A DNA stretch of 63,949 nucleotides from Pediococcus cellicola (lineage in GTDB: Bacteria; Bacillota; Bacilli; Lactobacillales; Lactobacillaceae). Where the stretch lies: contig NZ_JQBR01000011.1 of NCBI RefSeq assembly GCF_001438655.1, positions 1 through 63,949 on the forward strand, given 5' to 3'. The translations under genes were made by a program, and so were the position numbers. The notes beneath the pieces are model-generated. The model made no database searches, was not told the DNA's origin, and saw nothing but the letters and a program-made list of their open reading frames with translations. Below are positions 46,501-55,297 of the stretch, piece after piece (within the stretch, counting starts at the first letter, position 1; each line of letters opens with the position of its first letter).

Positions 46501-48546
46501 CTCAAGATTCCGTTGGATAAAAAAGTTGTCCTTTATGCGCCAACCTTCAGGAATAATGATAGCGGGTCTTTCGATTTTGAATTAGATCTTGAAAAATTAA
46601 GAGCAAAATTAAGTGATCAGTATGTTGTCTTGGTACGATTACATTATTTTGTGGCACATTCAATGTCATTTTTGGACCAACATGGGTTTGTTTGGGATGT
46701 AAGTGACTACCCGGATATTGCCGATTTATACTTAATTAGTGATGTTATGATCACGGATTATTCTTCGGTGATGTTTGATTATGGCCATTTGAAACGACCA
46801 ATGATCTTTTTTGCGTATGATAAAGACTGGTATTTAAATGGGGATAATCGTGGTGTTTACTTAAATTATGATCAAACGGTTCCTGGTCCAGTTGTTACAA
46901 GCACAGATCAGGTTATTGATTCATTAACGAACTTAGATCATTTACATCATAAGTATGCAGACAAGATTGAAGCATTTTACGATAAGTTCTGTACTTATGG
47001 TCGTGATGGGAATGCAAGTGAAGTTATTTCAGAGCGCATGTTATCACTTGCGCCTGCAGAACAGTTATCTGTTGTGCGACACCTCTTCTGGAAAAAAGTA
47101 TTGAGAGCTGTTCATCTAAAAGATTTTCAATCTAAACTTTTAAACTTTTTAAGTCGCCACTTGTGGAAACGAAATATTATTATTCTGGAAAGCTTTTTTG
47201 GCACACAGTATTCAGATAGTCCCAAAGCAATCTATCTTTATTTGAAACGAAAGCATCCAGAATATAAGTTGTACTGGAATGTTAATCGCCGTCATGTCGC
47301 CTATTTTAAAGAACATCATATTCCTTATATTGTTCGTTTTGGCTATAGGGGCATTTTTAAGCAGGCACAGGCCAAGTATTGGTTTACGAATACGAGAAGA
47401 CCATTTAGATGGCAAAAGCCACAAGGTGTTAAGTTAATTCAAACGTGGCACGGGACGCCACTGAAAACAATTGGAACGGATGTCCAAACGGTTACGATGC
47501 CAGGTGTGACACAAAGAAAATATCACCAACAGGTCATTAGAGATTCGGCCCGTTGGGATTACCTAATTGCACCCAATCAGTATTCATATGATATTATGCA
47601 AAGAGCTTTTCGGAAGCCTTATGCACAAATGATTAGTAGTGGTTATCCACGAAATGATATTTTGCATGTCCCAGATTCCGCACAAATAGCGTCAATCAAA
47701 GCAAATCTAAATATCGATGGCAACGCCAAAGTGGTTTTGTATGCACCAACATGGCGTGATAATGATTACGTTCGCGCGGACGAGTATCGTGCAGATCTGC
47801 ATTTAAACCTTGAGATGATGCTAGATCAGTTGCAACCAGATACGGTTATTTTGATCAGAACACATTATCTTATTGCCAACCAACTTGACCTCTCTAAATA
47901 CGGAAGTCGCGTTGTGAATGTTAGTGATTATGAAGATATTATGGAGCTGTACTTGATCGCCAACGTTTTGATTACGGATTATTCCTCCGTAATGTTTGAT
48001 TTTGCTAATTTACAGCGTCCAATGTTATTCTTTGCTTATGATTTGGATGAGTATGCTGATGATATCCGTGGCTTTTATGTGGACTATCAACAAACGGTAC
48101 CAGGTCCGATCGTTAAAACCAATGAAGAAGTGGTGTCCACTTTAAACGATATGTTAGACAATCCCAAAAAGTATGTCCAAACAGCTAAATATCAAGATTT
48201 TCAAGCAAAATTTACCAGCTGGGAAGATGGGAACTCTACTGAAAGACTGGTAGAGTATGTACTCAAAAATAAGCAGTATGGAATTTCACAACAAAAATTG
48301 GCGGCTGACCAAGTTAAAATTAAAGATGGCTCACAGCTGTGGTCTGGCATTCCAAACACGCCTTCAGCGAAATTTATCAAAAACTTAAACATAAGCGAAG
48401 ACGAAAAATTCCAGCAGCTCTCAGTGGCAAGATTACAAGATCCAATCCGTAAGCAAGATGTCGGACAAGCGTTTGTTGAAATTAAGAACATGGCAATTTC
48501 AAAGCAAACCTTCTGGGTCCGTCAAACAGATATCAAAGTAAAATAA
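43540..48546 (+). CDS. Trimodular wall-polymer synthase: GT2 glycosyltransferase fused to two TagF domains
   Basis: 1668 residues from the ATG at 43540, ten bases after GAAAGG. Residues 1-230 are a GT-A family 2 domain (SVVVACYNVADYLEECLDSL and FADGDDIIP). A beta-rich linker of about 450 residues follows. Two CDP-glycerol glycerophosphotransferase domains (about 810-1160 and 1207-1580) each hold the paired histidines: His905 and His1035 in the first, His1304 and His1442 in the second, plus the ITDYSSVMFD motif in both. The last 90 residues resemble an SH3-like/GW module. It should glycosylate and polymerise a glycerol- or ribitol-phosphate polymer at the inner membrane face. It precedes the tagG-tagH exporter. 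Confidence 0.87.
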   Translation: MTKPILLSVVVACYNVADYLEECLDSLAKQTYKKIEVILIDDCSTDGGRTATLVDSYGKKYANFHSYHNEHNLGLSDTRNRGINLANGDYIAFADGDDIIPEDAYLKLVSSVSQKQAQVVTGFVRRFDKNRDKPSYLHKFAISDTVLGTTLERNPELVYDSTSWNKIYNLEMVRRHQLRFPANMLYEDIPFVMRAFTIASKESSINVLSDVVYRWRWRDGDSKSITQVKNAMKPYGDRLKILNMVRQNFIHDKVSNKILQTFYVKVLTIDIPLFMDDIADADDDFILDFQRATYLFLRDWELLDSKLYERLSIKMQSQYKALLSGDFAELKKYSYSGYKGNFTKRIIHHFLGTSSKNVMNSVGVTNQITAVKAVNLPTKLGRKNQILIEGYLQPNTFKLHRIWGTSANLNEQLSAHLLNIDNQKKFAVKAIRESALFNVRLHGQLGPYARYQASFDSDEALEALGAGTWKLELVIKHSGQVLTSYAGQPVAGSARMHTVSNPKLQLSLIQKYNNQWELTFTANKTLDVKTTHEVNDENSLIDIATDKTSLELTFKVRSGLNQPLLRFNKQQVGSVVKHEKQEFVFRISMDDLEKMKGSMTQLEVIDAETNVAESYAFNRSKKFEIFHMSDADVFVSYLGTYGIWLMKEVPILPLKTASWDVAGESSALDLKVALPSDWPDTEIEGLGSVELLATNKKNRYLSIGKVSADGRDLQAKIPLIMNKQLKVLSGNYRIYLVLPGKKQIRVRVFDPNHVAVSIAEHDNQFGEFTLTENNDGFANLSVKQRVFWLDKTKLRRGISYSILYPLMRMLPLNKKMVVFESYWGDYFNGSPKAMYDYLRTHHPELKFVWIFTNDQIQTDGQTKVAKRLGFKYWYYLARAKYLVQNTNFPNQYSKRAGQIEVETLHGTFMKTMGFDEPHFKNGSARIQKNFAIRNNRWDLLTVPSQYMADTATRAFDYQHEVVKSGFPRNDALYQHNTKDYIQNVKQRLKIPLDKKVVLYAPTFRNNDSGSFDFELDLEKLRAKLSDQYVVLVRLHYFVAHSMSFLDQHGFVWDVSDYPDIADLYLISDVMITDYSSVMFDYGHLKRPMIFFAYDKDWYLNGDNRGVYLNYDQTVPGPVVTSTDQVIDSLTNLDHLHHKYADKIEAFYDKFCTYGRDGNASEVISERMLSLAPAEQLSVVRHLFWKKVLRAVHLKDFQSKLLNFLSRHLWKRNIIILESFFGTQYSDSPKAIYLYLKRKHPEYKLYWNVNRRHVAYFKEHHIPYIVRFGYRGIFKQAQAKYWFTNTRRPFRWQKPQGVKLIQTWHGTPLKTIGTDVQTVTMPGVTQRKYHQQVIRDSARWDYLIAPNQYSYDIMQRAFRKPYAQMISSGYPRNDILHVPDSAQIASIKANLNIDGNAKVVLYAPTWRDNDYVRADEYRADLHLNLEMMLDQLQPDTVILIRTHYLIANQLDLSKYGSRVVNVSDYEDIMELYLIANVLITDYSSVMFDFANLQRPMLFFAYDLDEYADDIRGFYVDYQQTVPGPIVKTNEEVVSTLNDMLDNPKKYVQTAKYQDFQAKFTSWEDGNSTERLVEYVLKNKQYGISQQKLAADQVKIKDGSQLWSGIPNTPSAKFIKNLNISEDEKFQQLSVARLQDPIRKQDVGQAFVEIKNMAISKQTFWVRQTDIKVK

Positions 48547-48556
48547 GGTCTACTAT

Positions 48557-48598
48557 GAACTAGTCAAACTTTTCAGTGAGTTGGCTAGTTCTTATTAG
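48557..48598 (+). terminator. Terminator-like hairpin after the TagF fusion gene
   Basis: GAACTAG at 48557-48563 pairs with CTAGTTC at 48585-48591, extended inside by imperfect pairs, with a moderately T-rich tail. Confidence 0.6.
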
Positions 48599-48613
48599 GA
48601 AACGTAGGCTTTA

Positions 48614-48642
48614 TTGACGTGTTGAATTTAAACGTCTATACT
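48614..48642 (+). promoter_or_regulatory. Promoter of tagGH
   Basis: TTGACG at 48614, a 17-base spacer and TATACT at 48637, 43 bases before the ATG of tagG. It is a strong near-consensus match. Confidence 0.7.
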
Positions 48643-48684
48643 ATCAAAATATGAATAAATGTCTAAATATAAGGGGTTAGAGAA

Positions 48685-49500
48685 ATGCATACAATGTTTC
48701 AGATAATCTCTGAACAATTTTCCAACTACAAAATTATTCGGAGAATGGCAAAGTTCGACGATAAGGCAACTTATCAGAGCCATTATTTGGGTTTGGCATG
48801 GGAGTTTCTAAATCCATTAATCCAAATTGGAATTTACTATTTAGTTTTTGGTGTTGCACTGCGTCGTGGTGATCCAATGCCAGGTGTCCCATACTTACCA
48901 TGGATGGTAATTGGGATTACACCTTGGCTTTATATGAGTAAGACTGTTTTGGATGCTTCAAAAAGTGTGTATCAACAAGTAAATTTAGCATCCAAGATGA
49001 AATTTCCAGTGAGCATTTTACCTTCCATCAAAATTGTTGGAAATTTAGCAAGCTTTTGGACGATGTTAGCTTTCTCAATTTTTCTAATGCTGGTTAACCA
49101 TATGTATCCAACCATTTCTTGGATTCAATTTATCTACTATTTTATTTGTATGATAGTTCTGTTATATGCGTTAGGAATTTTTAATTCTACGGTCACTGTC
49201 TTAGTTCGAGATTGGCAAATCACACTACAATCTATTTTGCGAATGTTATTCTATATGAGTGGTGTCCTTTTTAACTTTGCGACTTCAAATTTTCCAGTTG
49301 TCTTAATTCGGATTCTGGAATTAAATCCTTTTTATTACGTCATCAATGGTATGCGAGAATCAATGTTAAGTAAGGGATGGGTATGGCAAGAACCAAATCT
49401 TACGATCACTATCGTGTTTTGGATGTTTGTCTTTATTGTTATGACGGTAGGGACGTTCTTGCACAACAAATTCCGTGCTAACTTTGTTGATTTGATTTAG
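48685..49500 (+). CDS. tagG: Teichoic acid ABC exporter permease TagG
   Basis: 271 residues with six membrane helices and the ABC-2 layout. YQSHYLGLAWEFLNPLIQIGIYYLVFG near the N-terminus and the amphipathic IIRRMAKFDDKATYQ segment are typical of TagG/RfbA-like exporters of wall polymers. It forms the channel that carries undecaprenyl-linked teichoic acid outward. The stop overlaps the start region of the ATPase gene. Confidence 0.9.
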   Translation: MHTMFQIISEQFSNYKIIRRMAKFDDKATYQSHYLGLAWEFLNPLIQIGIYYLVFGVALRRGDPMPGVPYLPWMVIGITPWLYMSKTVLDASKSVYQQVNLASKMKFPVSILPSIKIVGNLASFWTMLAFSIFLMLVNHMYPTISWIQFIYYFICMIVLLYALGIFNSTVTVLVRDWQITLQSILRMLFYMSGVLFNFATSNFPVVLIRILELNPFYYVINGMRESMLSKGWVWQEPNLTITIVFWMFVFIVMTVGTFLHNKFRANFVDLI

Positions 49501-49520
49501 TGAATGGAGAATTAAAGGTT

Positions 49521-50609
49521 ATGTCTGAAGATTATAAGATCAAAGTAGAAAATGTAACTAAAGAGTATGATCTATATCGCAGTAAGAGTGAAAAATTAAC
49601 GAGCTTTTTTAACTTAACGCGGCATGACTCAGTGCCTCACTTTTGGTCCTTAAAGGGCATTAGTTTTGAAGTTAAGCAAGGAGAGGCACTGGGACTGATT
49701 GGTGTAAATGGTTCTGGTAAATCAACAATTTCCAATATTATTTCGGGAATTATTCCACAAACTACTGGTTTTGTTGATGTACGTGGTGATACTTCAATTG
49801 TTGCTATCAGTGCTGGTTTAAAGTGGAGCTTAACTGGATTAGAAAATATTAGACTAAAAGGCCTCATGCAAGGTCTGACATTTGATGAAATTGCGGCGGT
49901 TCGTGACGATATTATTGACTTTGCGGATATTGGCGATTTCATTGACCAACCAGTAAAAGACTATTCTTCTGGTATGCGTTCTCGTTTAGGCTTTGCGATT
50001 GCTGTTCATATTAATCCTGATATTTTAATCATTGATGAGGCGTTGTCTGTGGGTGACGATACTTTCTATCAAAAATGTTTGGACAAGATTCAACAGTTTA
50101 AAAAAGAAGGAAAGACAATTATCTTTGTCAGTCATTCACTTAAACAAGTCGAAATGCTTTGTGACCGTGTGGCCTGGATTCATTTTGGTGATTTGCGTCA
50201 GATTGGGGATACAAAAGAAGTTGTCAGTGCTTACCGTAAGTTTTCATCTGATTTCAAGAAGAAAACTGCTAAAGAACGTGACGAGTATCAAAAAGGCAAA
50301 AAGCAAATTCAATTGAATTTCGATGTTAATGCTTATGAAAAAGAAGTTGCACAGCAAAAGGCCAACGATATGTCCTTAACAGATCGTGAGGCAAAGCGTC
50401 AAACCCATAAATTGTTTTATGGTGAAGTCTTACCAAGTAAAATGACTACGACAAGTAAGTGGTTGATTTTAGCGGCTGTGATCGTGATGATTTTCTTTGC
50501 AATGGTAACGATCTCTGGTCATTCAATTACAAAAAGTATCAGTGATCCTTCTTCGTTAGTTCATCCCGTTTATCCTAAATCACAGAGTGACAAACAACAT
50601 TTTAAATAA
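49521..50609 (+). CDS. tagH: Teichoic acid ABC exporter ATPase TagH
   Basis: 362 residues from the ATG at 49521; a GTG at 49500 is in frame but lacks an SD. Walker A GVNGSGKST, the signature YSSGMRSRLGFA and Walker B ILIIDEALSVGDD identify the TagH/Wzt family ATPase. After the ATPase domain come a charged helical segment, one transmembrane helix (about residues 312-332) and a short external tail, a feature of the TagH subgroup. Together with TagG it exports wall teichoic acid. A very stable terminator follows. Confidence 0.9.
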   Translation: MSEDYKIKVENVTKEYDLYRSKSEKLTSFFNLTRHDSVPHFWSLKGISFEVKQGEALGLIGVNGSGKSTISNIISGIIPQTTGFVDVRGDTSIVAISAGLKWSLTGLENIRLKGLMQGLTFDEIAAVRDDIIDFADIGDFIDQPVKDYSSGMRSRLGFAIAVHINPDILIIDEALSVGDDTFYQKCLDKIQQFKKEGKTIIFVSHSLKQVEMLCDRVAWIHFGDLRQIGDTKEVVSAYRKFSSDFKKKTAKERDEYQKGKKQIQLNFDVNAYEKEVAQQKANDMSLTDREAKRQTHKLFYGEVLPSKMTTTSKWLILAAVIVMIFFAMVTISGHSITKSISDPSSLVHPVYPKSQSDKQHFK

Positions 50610-50615
50610 GTAATA

Positions 50616-50672
50616 TATACAAAAATAAACACCTAACTGATATTTTTTCAGTTAGGTGTTTATTTTTGTATA
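50616..50672. terminator. Very strong bidirectional terminator
   Basis: A 25-bp perfect inverted repeat (50616-50640 with 50648-50672) around a 7-base loop, with A- and T-rich arms. It separates tagH from the converging LtaS-like gene. Confidence 0.95.
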
Positions 50673-50684
50673 TAAAAGCTTTTA

Positions 50685-53540
50685 TTAAGGTAGGGTTACA
50701 AACTTCTTGTGCTTTAAAGCATATTGCTTACCGGCCGTAATATCATATTGAATCATCTTGTAGTCAGACAAAGTTTTCTTGGCGCGTTTAGAGAGCTTAT
50801 TTTTTGAAATATATTGGCCGTTGGCGCCCATGAATTTGTTTCTTTCAGCTGCAGGAACATCCTTCTGTACCTCTGTTAGGAGAGCGTAATAAGGCGAAAC
50901 TTTTTCGTTAAGTTGTTCGAGTAACATCGGTGTGAACATATTAGGCGAGACCACTTTTGTGTTGGACACACCATGAGTTTTAAAATTACTATAGATAAAA
51001 TAATCTGTTTGGTGTAATTTTGCATCAGCACTTGCCGTATTCTTGCCACTAACGGCTGACCCACTGTAGATACCAGGTAAATGGTCACCATAGGAAACAA
51101 TTGTAACATGTTGTTTCATTTTGCTGATTTTTGCAATGAAATTTTTGAGTGCTTGATCGGAATAATGGATTCCTTGAGTATAAGACTCAATTTGATTAAT
51201 GCTATTTTGTGAAAGATTTGCAGAGACTGTGTAATTATTTTGTGCATAGGTTCCCTTTGTGTAAGGCATGTGGTTTTGCATAGTTGATAACTGGATAAAT
51301 TGTCCGCCTTTAACGCTTTGAATTTGTTTTAAAGTTTGATTGTACGCTGACTGGTCTGAAACGTAGCGTGATTTGTCAATTTTCTTCGTATATTGAATGT
51401 TATGGTGATCTAAGGTATAAAAGGTTTGAAACCCAAACTTTTTGAATACTTTTGCGCGATCATAAGTGGAACTTTCATATGGATGAATCGCATTTTTGTG
51501 TGCGAACAAGTCGGTTACGACAGGTAAATGATTAACTCGTGGGACAAGAAATACATATGGCGTCACGAGGGATGGATCAAAATTATTCATAGAAAGACCA
51601 GTAAGAGCCTCGAATTCAATATTTGCGGTACCACCGCCATATCCAGGAGAGTACATAAGTCCTGAAGTATTTTGTTTCATGATCTCATCTGTATAAGGGA
51701 TGGGATTAGAGGAAAGACGCACGCTTGGAACACGATCAGGATTGGCAAAACTTTCACTTAAAATATAAATAACAGTTTGCTTGTTTAGATCATTATGATG
51801 ACGAGTGCGGTTGATTTGATCTGCAAGTCGTTGATACTTTTTAGTCACGCGTTTAACCGTTGCTTGTGAATAATGACTGGGCTTATCCATTGTTTTGACA
51901 ATCTCAGTACTGGTAAAAATTAAAGCTGGTCCGTAAGCTTGTGCATTATGTCCAAGATTTTCCGGATGAGCTGTGTAACCAGCAATAGTCAGCATCTGTG
52001 CAATTGGGTTCTTCTGATCCGGCTTTTTGTTTAACCAAACACTCAGGTTCATTTGATTTTCAACAATAGCAAACTGCCATAAAATAGTGGCGGATATTCC
52101 GATGATCACAATCCTTGGGACAAGTTTAAATATTCTTCCTTTTAAAAGTTTCTTCTGTAGGTAAAACGCCAATATAAGCACTGCCACAATGGCAACAGCT
52201 AATAAGATAACCGTACGGACATTGACCATTTGGACAATGTCTGGCAATGATTTGACCATGGCCATATCAGGGTAGATGACCGGTTCATTACGATATTGTA
52301 TTTTTTGAGCATTGGCAAATGAAAAGGCCACGATAAAGCAAGAAAAAAGTACCGTACTAATCCAAAAGCGGTTCACAATACCAGCTAATATTAAATACCA
52401 GAGAGCGATAATTAATAAATTTAAAAAGGCCAAGTATATACGTCCGTCTTGCTGCTTAACCATGGCGTCGAAACCAAGACTTTGAAACTCTGAAAAATTA
52501 TAAAGAATGTAGACTGATAAAATAGAACTTATTGATAATGGTAGAGCGCCCAAGATGGATCGCTGTTTCAGATGAAGCTTTTGGACCATCATACCAACGG
52601 CATTGCCATAGCCAAGTAATAAAATGGCTACAACGAAAAAAATGACGAAACAGAGTAATGAACCGATTTTTCCTGGAACATAGTAGGCTTGGAAAAAATT
52701 CTTGGCTAGTGTTAAGAGCAGTTGATTATTTAAAATGAGCAAGATGGGAAAAAGGCCAACCAAAACGTATGATAAATGCGGTGACGATTCTGTCATATGT
52801 GGCGATTGCTGAGACTCAAATTTACTGAGCACTAATAAAAGAAAAAACGGTGCTAAGTTGCTGACAATGTTCAAACGGTAAGGAATATTGGTGAAAAGAC
52901 CAATACCTACCGTTATCACGAATAAAGTAATACCACCCTCAAAAAATAGATTGTTTTGAAATGGATTTTGATCCACAGTGGCAATCAAAAAAGAAAAAGC
53001 TAACCAAAGTAAAGCAACTAGGGTAGGATGATGAATTAGCCAGATTGACAGTATAATCAATACGCCACTAATAGTGTATAAAAACATACCTGCATGTAAT
53101 TTGATGAACTCGGGAAGTAAAAACTTTACCAGAGGTAATGCTAAAATAGTAATTACTAGTCCAGTAATCCATATATTGTGTGGCGAAAAAAACGGGACAA
53201 TACTTTCTACAAAGTTTTTTGGGGAGATTGTTCGAACGTCTAAAGCAAATGATAGCAGCATTGCTGGAATAAAGATGCTTAGGATCTCTAGATATAACGT
53301 TAAGACGGCTTTCCATGTAAACATCGTGTGACGTTTTTGAAAAAGAATACAGAATGCTAATCCAGTAAAGATTGGATAACGTAAAGCAGCTAAAGTTTGC
53401 CATCCAGTTAAAACATTGTTATGAGTGAAGAGCATGGACCGTTTTGTTAAAACGACACTTGCAATGACTGTTAAAAAAGCAAAAACGATTAATAAAAAGT
53501 GAAGATAATGAAAATTATAAAATTTAGATTTAAATGACAT
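50685..53540 (-). CDS. LtaS-family phosphoglycerol transferase, polytopic
   Basis: 951 residues. About 12 to 14 helices occupy residues 1-490, followed by an extracellular sulfatase-like domain. The likely nucleophile is Thr638 in GGGTANIEFEALTG; other metal-site segments are ILSESFANPD, STMQNHMPYTKGTY and SYGDHLPGIY. Typical LtaS has only five helices, so this longer form resembles LtaS-like enzymes that decorate glycans with glycerol phosphate, such as the GacH type. AGGGGAG precedes the ATG. It lies 18 bases after the membrane glycosyltransferase gene in an operon, opposite to tagGH. Confidence 0.87.
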   Translation of the reverse strand: MSFKSKFYNFHYLHFLLIVFAFLTVIASVVLTKRSMLFTHNNVLTGWQTLAALRYPIFTGLAFCILFQKRHTMFTWKAVLTLYLEILSIFIPAMLLSFALDVRTISPKNFVESIVPFFSPHNIWITGLVITILALPLVKFLLPEFIKLHAGMFLYTISGVLIILSIWLIHHPTLVALLWLAFSFLIATVDQNPFQNNLFFEGGITLFVITVGIGLFTNIPYRLNIVSNLAPFFLLLVLSKFESQQSPHMTESSPHLSYVLVGLFPILLILNNQLLLTLAKNFFQAYYVPGKIGSLLCFVIFFVVAILLLGYGNAVGMMVQKLHLKQRSILGALPLSISSILSVYILYNFSEFQSLGFDAMVKQQDGRIYLAFLNLLIIALWYLILAGIVNRFWISTVLFSCFIVAFSFANAQKIQYRNEPVIYPDMAMVKSLPDIVQMVNVRTVILLAVAIVAVLILAFYLQKKLLKGRIFKLVPRIVIIGISATILWQFAIVENQMNLSVWLNKKPDQKNPIAQMLTIAGYTAHPENLGHNAQAYGPALIFTSTEIVKTMDKPSHYSQATVKRVTKKYQRLADQINRTRHHNDLNKQTVIYILSESFANPDRVPSVRLSSNPIPYTDEIMKQNTSGLMYSPGYGGGTANIEFEALTGLSMNNFDPSLVTPYVFLVPRVNHLPVVTDLFAHKNAIHPYESSTYDRAKVFKKFGFQTFYTLDHHNIQYTKKIDKSRYVSDQSAYNQTLKQIQSVKGGQFIQLSTMQNHMPYTKGTYAQNNYTVSANLSQNSINQIESYTQGIHYSDQALKNFIAKISKMKQHVTIVSYGDHLPGIYSGSAVSGKNTASADAKLHQTDYFIYSNFKTHGVSNTKVVSPNMFTPMLLEQLNEKVSPYYALLTEVQKDVPAAERNKFMGANGQYISKNKLSKRAKKTLSDYKMIQYDITAGKQYALKHKKFVTLP

Positions 53541-53558
53541 GGTAAGGGCTCCCCTTTA

Positions 53559-55064
53559 TTAATGAATGCCGTAAACAGCATAATAATAGTTATGAAATGC
53601 CAATCTGTAGTGATACTTGATGAGATTTTTTAGATTAGTTTCGTATTTTCTGTCAGAAGAATGAGCCAAAAAAGTGTTTTTTACAACAATATATTTAGGC
53701 TTGTTTTTTATTAATTTAGCATCAAATTCAGCACGTAGTTTCGGGAATTTGTCTAAATTTACTGAAGGTAATGTAAAGAAACGTGAATTAGAGCTACGCT
53801 TAGCAATATTGTAGATGTTTGCATCTGCTTGATGTATATAAATAGGGTCTGAAGGTCGCGTGTGACGTTTAATGAAAGATGCGACACTACTGGTATTTTT
53901 TGAATATAAGGTAGGCGTTTGTTCCTTTTGAATGAGATCAGTGGTTGTTTTTAATGCTGGAAAAGCAACAATTATGAAGGTTCCCAGGATTAAAAGGACT
54001 AAACTAATTTCCTTATAGTGCCAGTATTTTTGTATAAGAGCTATCAGAAGTGCAATAGAAAAAATAATAAACGGAATTTCGGTTGCGAGATAGTGCGGAT
54101 AATTACGCTGTGAAAGTAAAATAGATAATAAATTTAGCCATCCAAACATACACATCATGTACAAAAAATATTTTTTTCCGAATGTTTTGAAATTTATTTT
54201 TTTAAACAAAATCATAGCCGGTAAAAAAAACAGTGTGATTAAAAGCCCGTTTTGTCCCAATATATAAGCAAAAAAAGAAGTAACATCCTGAAACTTGATA
54301 CCAGGAGTATGTTGGACATATAGATAGTTGAAAATGATGGACTGATAGATCATCTGGTAGAGCGAATTTGTTTTTAGACAGTAAATTAGAATGGGAAGTA
54401 TCACGACCAGGGCGCCAATAAAAATCCCGATAATACTTTTACCTAATAATTTAAGATTACGTCTATACAAAGTGTAAATTAAAATGCTTATACAGCCAAT
54501 GACCCAAATAATAACCATATTGGCGCGAAGAAAGAAAACACAGGTGCCACTAATTCCTAAAATGATCAGATTAAAAAGATGATAATCCTCTTTTATATAA
54601 AATAAAGCTAAATAAAAGATTGCAATGCTGATGAAAGGTAACGCATACTCCTCAGAATAATTACCACCATGCAAAAGTACTGTGTAGAGTACTGAAACCA
54701 GAGCTGTTGAAAGAGTGGCATATGTACGTGATAAAAAAAATCGATTGGTTAGGTATGAGAATAAAAAAGTGATAAAAATTGAGAATATTTCAATTGGCCA
54801 CAAAAAACGTATGCCATGAAAAGAAAGTCGTCCTAAGGCATTAATGAAAAACAATAAAGGACCCTTGTGGTCAAACATGTCCACATAAGGTATTTTTCCG
54901 TGTGTCATTAATCGTCCAAAATACTGAAACATTGAAGAATCGTGGAGTGCATTACCAATGTAAAACGGATTGGATCGGAAGCTCCAAGCAATTAAAATAC
55001 TGAGTACGAGTAAAAATAAAATTGGAATGCTATCAAAGTAACTGTAGCGCAATTTATTATTCAT
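53559..55064 (-). CDS. Polytopic membrane glycosyltransferase (GT39/ArnT-like)
   Basis: 501 residues from the ATG at 55064, which is preceded by AGGAAGGA; the frame runs to 55094. About 11 to 12 helices alternate with short loops. The first external loop holds a conserved acidic pattern, NALHDSSMFQYFGRLM, and then DMFDHKGPLLFFI, typical of GT-C enzymes that use polyprenyl-phosphate sugars. The C-terminus is a small external domain. It should transfer a sugar onto a wall glycan or lipid outside the membrane, and it is co-transcribed with the LtaS-like gene. Confidence 0.8.
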   Translation of the reverse strand: MNNKLRYSYFDSIPILFLLVLSILIAWSFRSNPFYIGNALHDSSMFQYFGRLMTHGKIPYVDMFDHKGPLLFFINALGRLSFHGIRFLWPIEIFSIFITFLFSYLTNRFFLSRTYATLSTALVSVLYTVLLHGGNYSEEYALPFISIAIFYLALFYIKEDYHLFNLIILGISGTCVFFLRANMVIIWVIGCISILIYTLYRRNLKLLGKSIIGIFIGALVVILPILIYCLKTNSLYQMIYQSIIFNYLYVQHTPGIKFQDVTSFFAYILGQNGLLITLFFLPAMILFKKINFKTFGKKYFLYMMCMFGWLNLLSILLSQRNYPHYLATEIPFIIFSIALLIALIQKYWHYKEISLVLLILGTFIIVAFPALKTTTDLIQKEQTPTLYSKNTSSVASFIKRHTRPSDPIYIHQADANIYNIAKRSSNSRFFTLPSVNLDKFPKLRAEFDAKLIKNKPKYIVVKNTFLAHSSDRKYETNLKNLIKYHYRLAFHNYYYAVYGIH

Positions 55065-55297
55065 AAATATATCCTTCCTAACAAGATGACTCAAATACCT
55101 TAATTATACCGCATGTTTTTTTTTATTTAATGGCATTTTTATGTGGATTTACGAGCAAATTAGGAAAGAAAAAATAAAAATAATTGAATCGAAAATTTTA
55201 GAATTAAATGTATTTTTAGCTTTTTAAAGCTATAATAAACTTAGACTTATGTATTTAAAACTTTTGAATACTATAAAATTTGGAGGAGTGAATTTTT

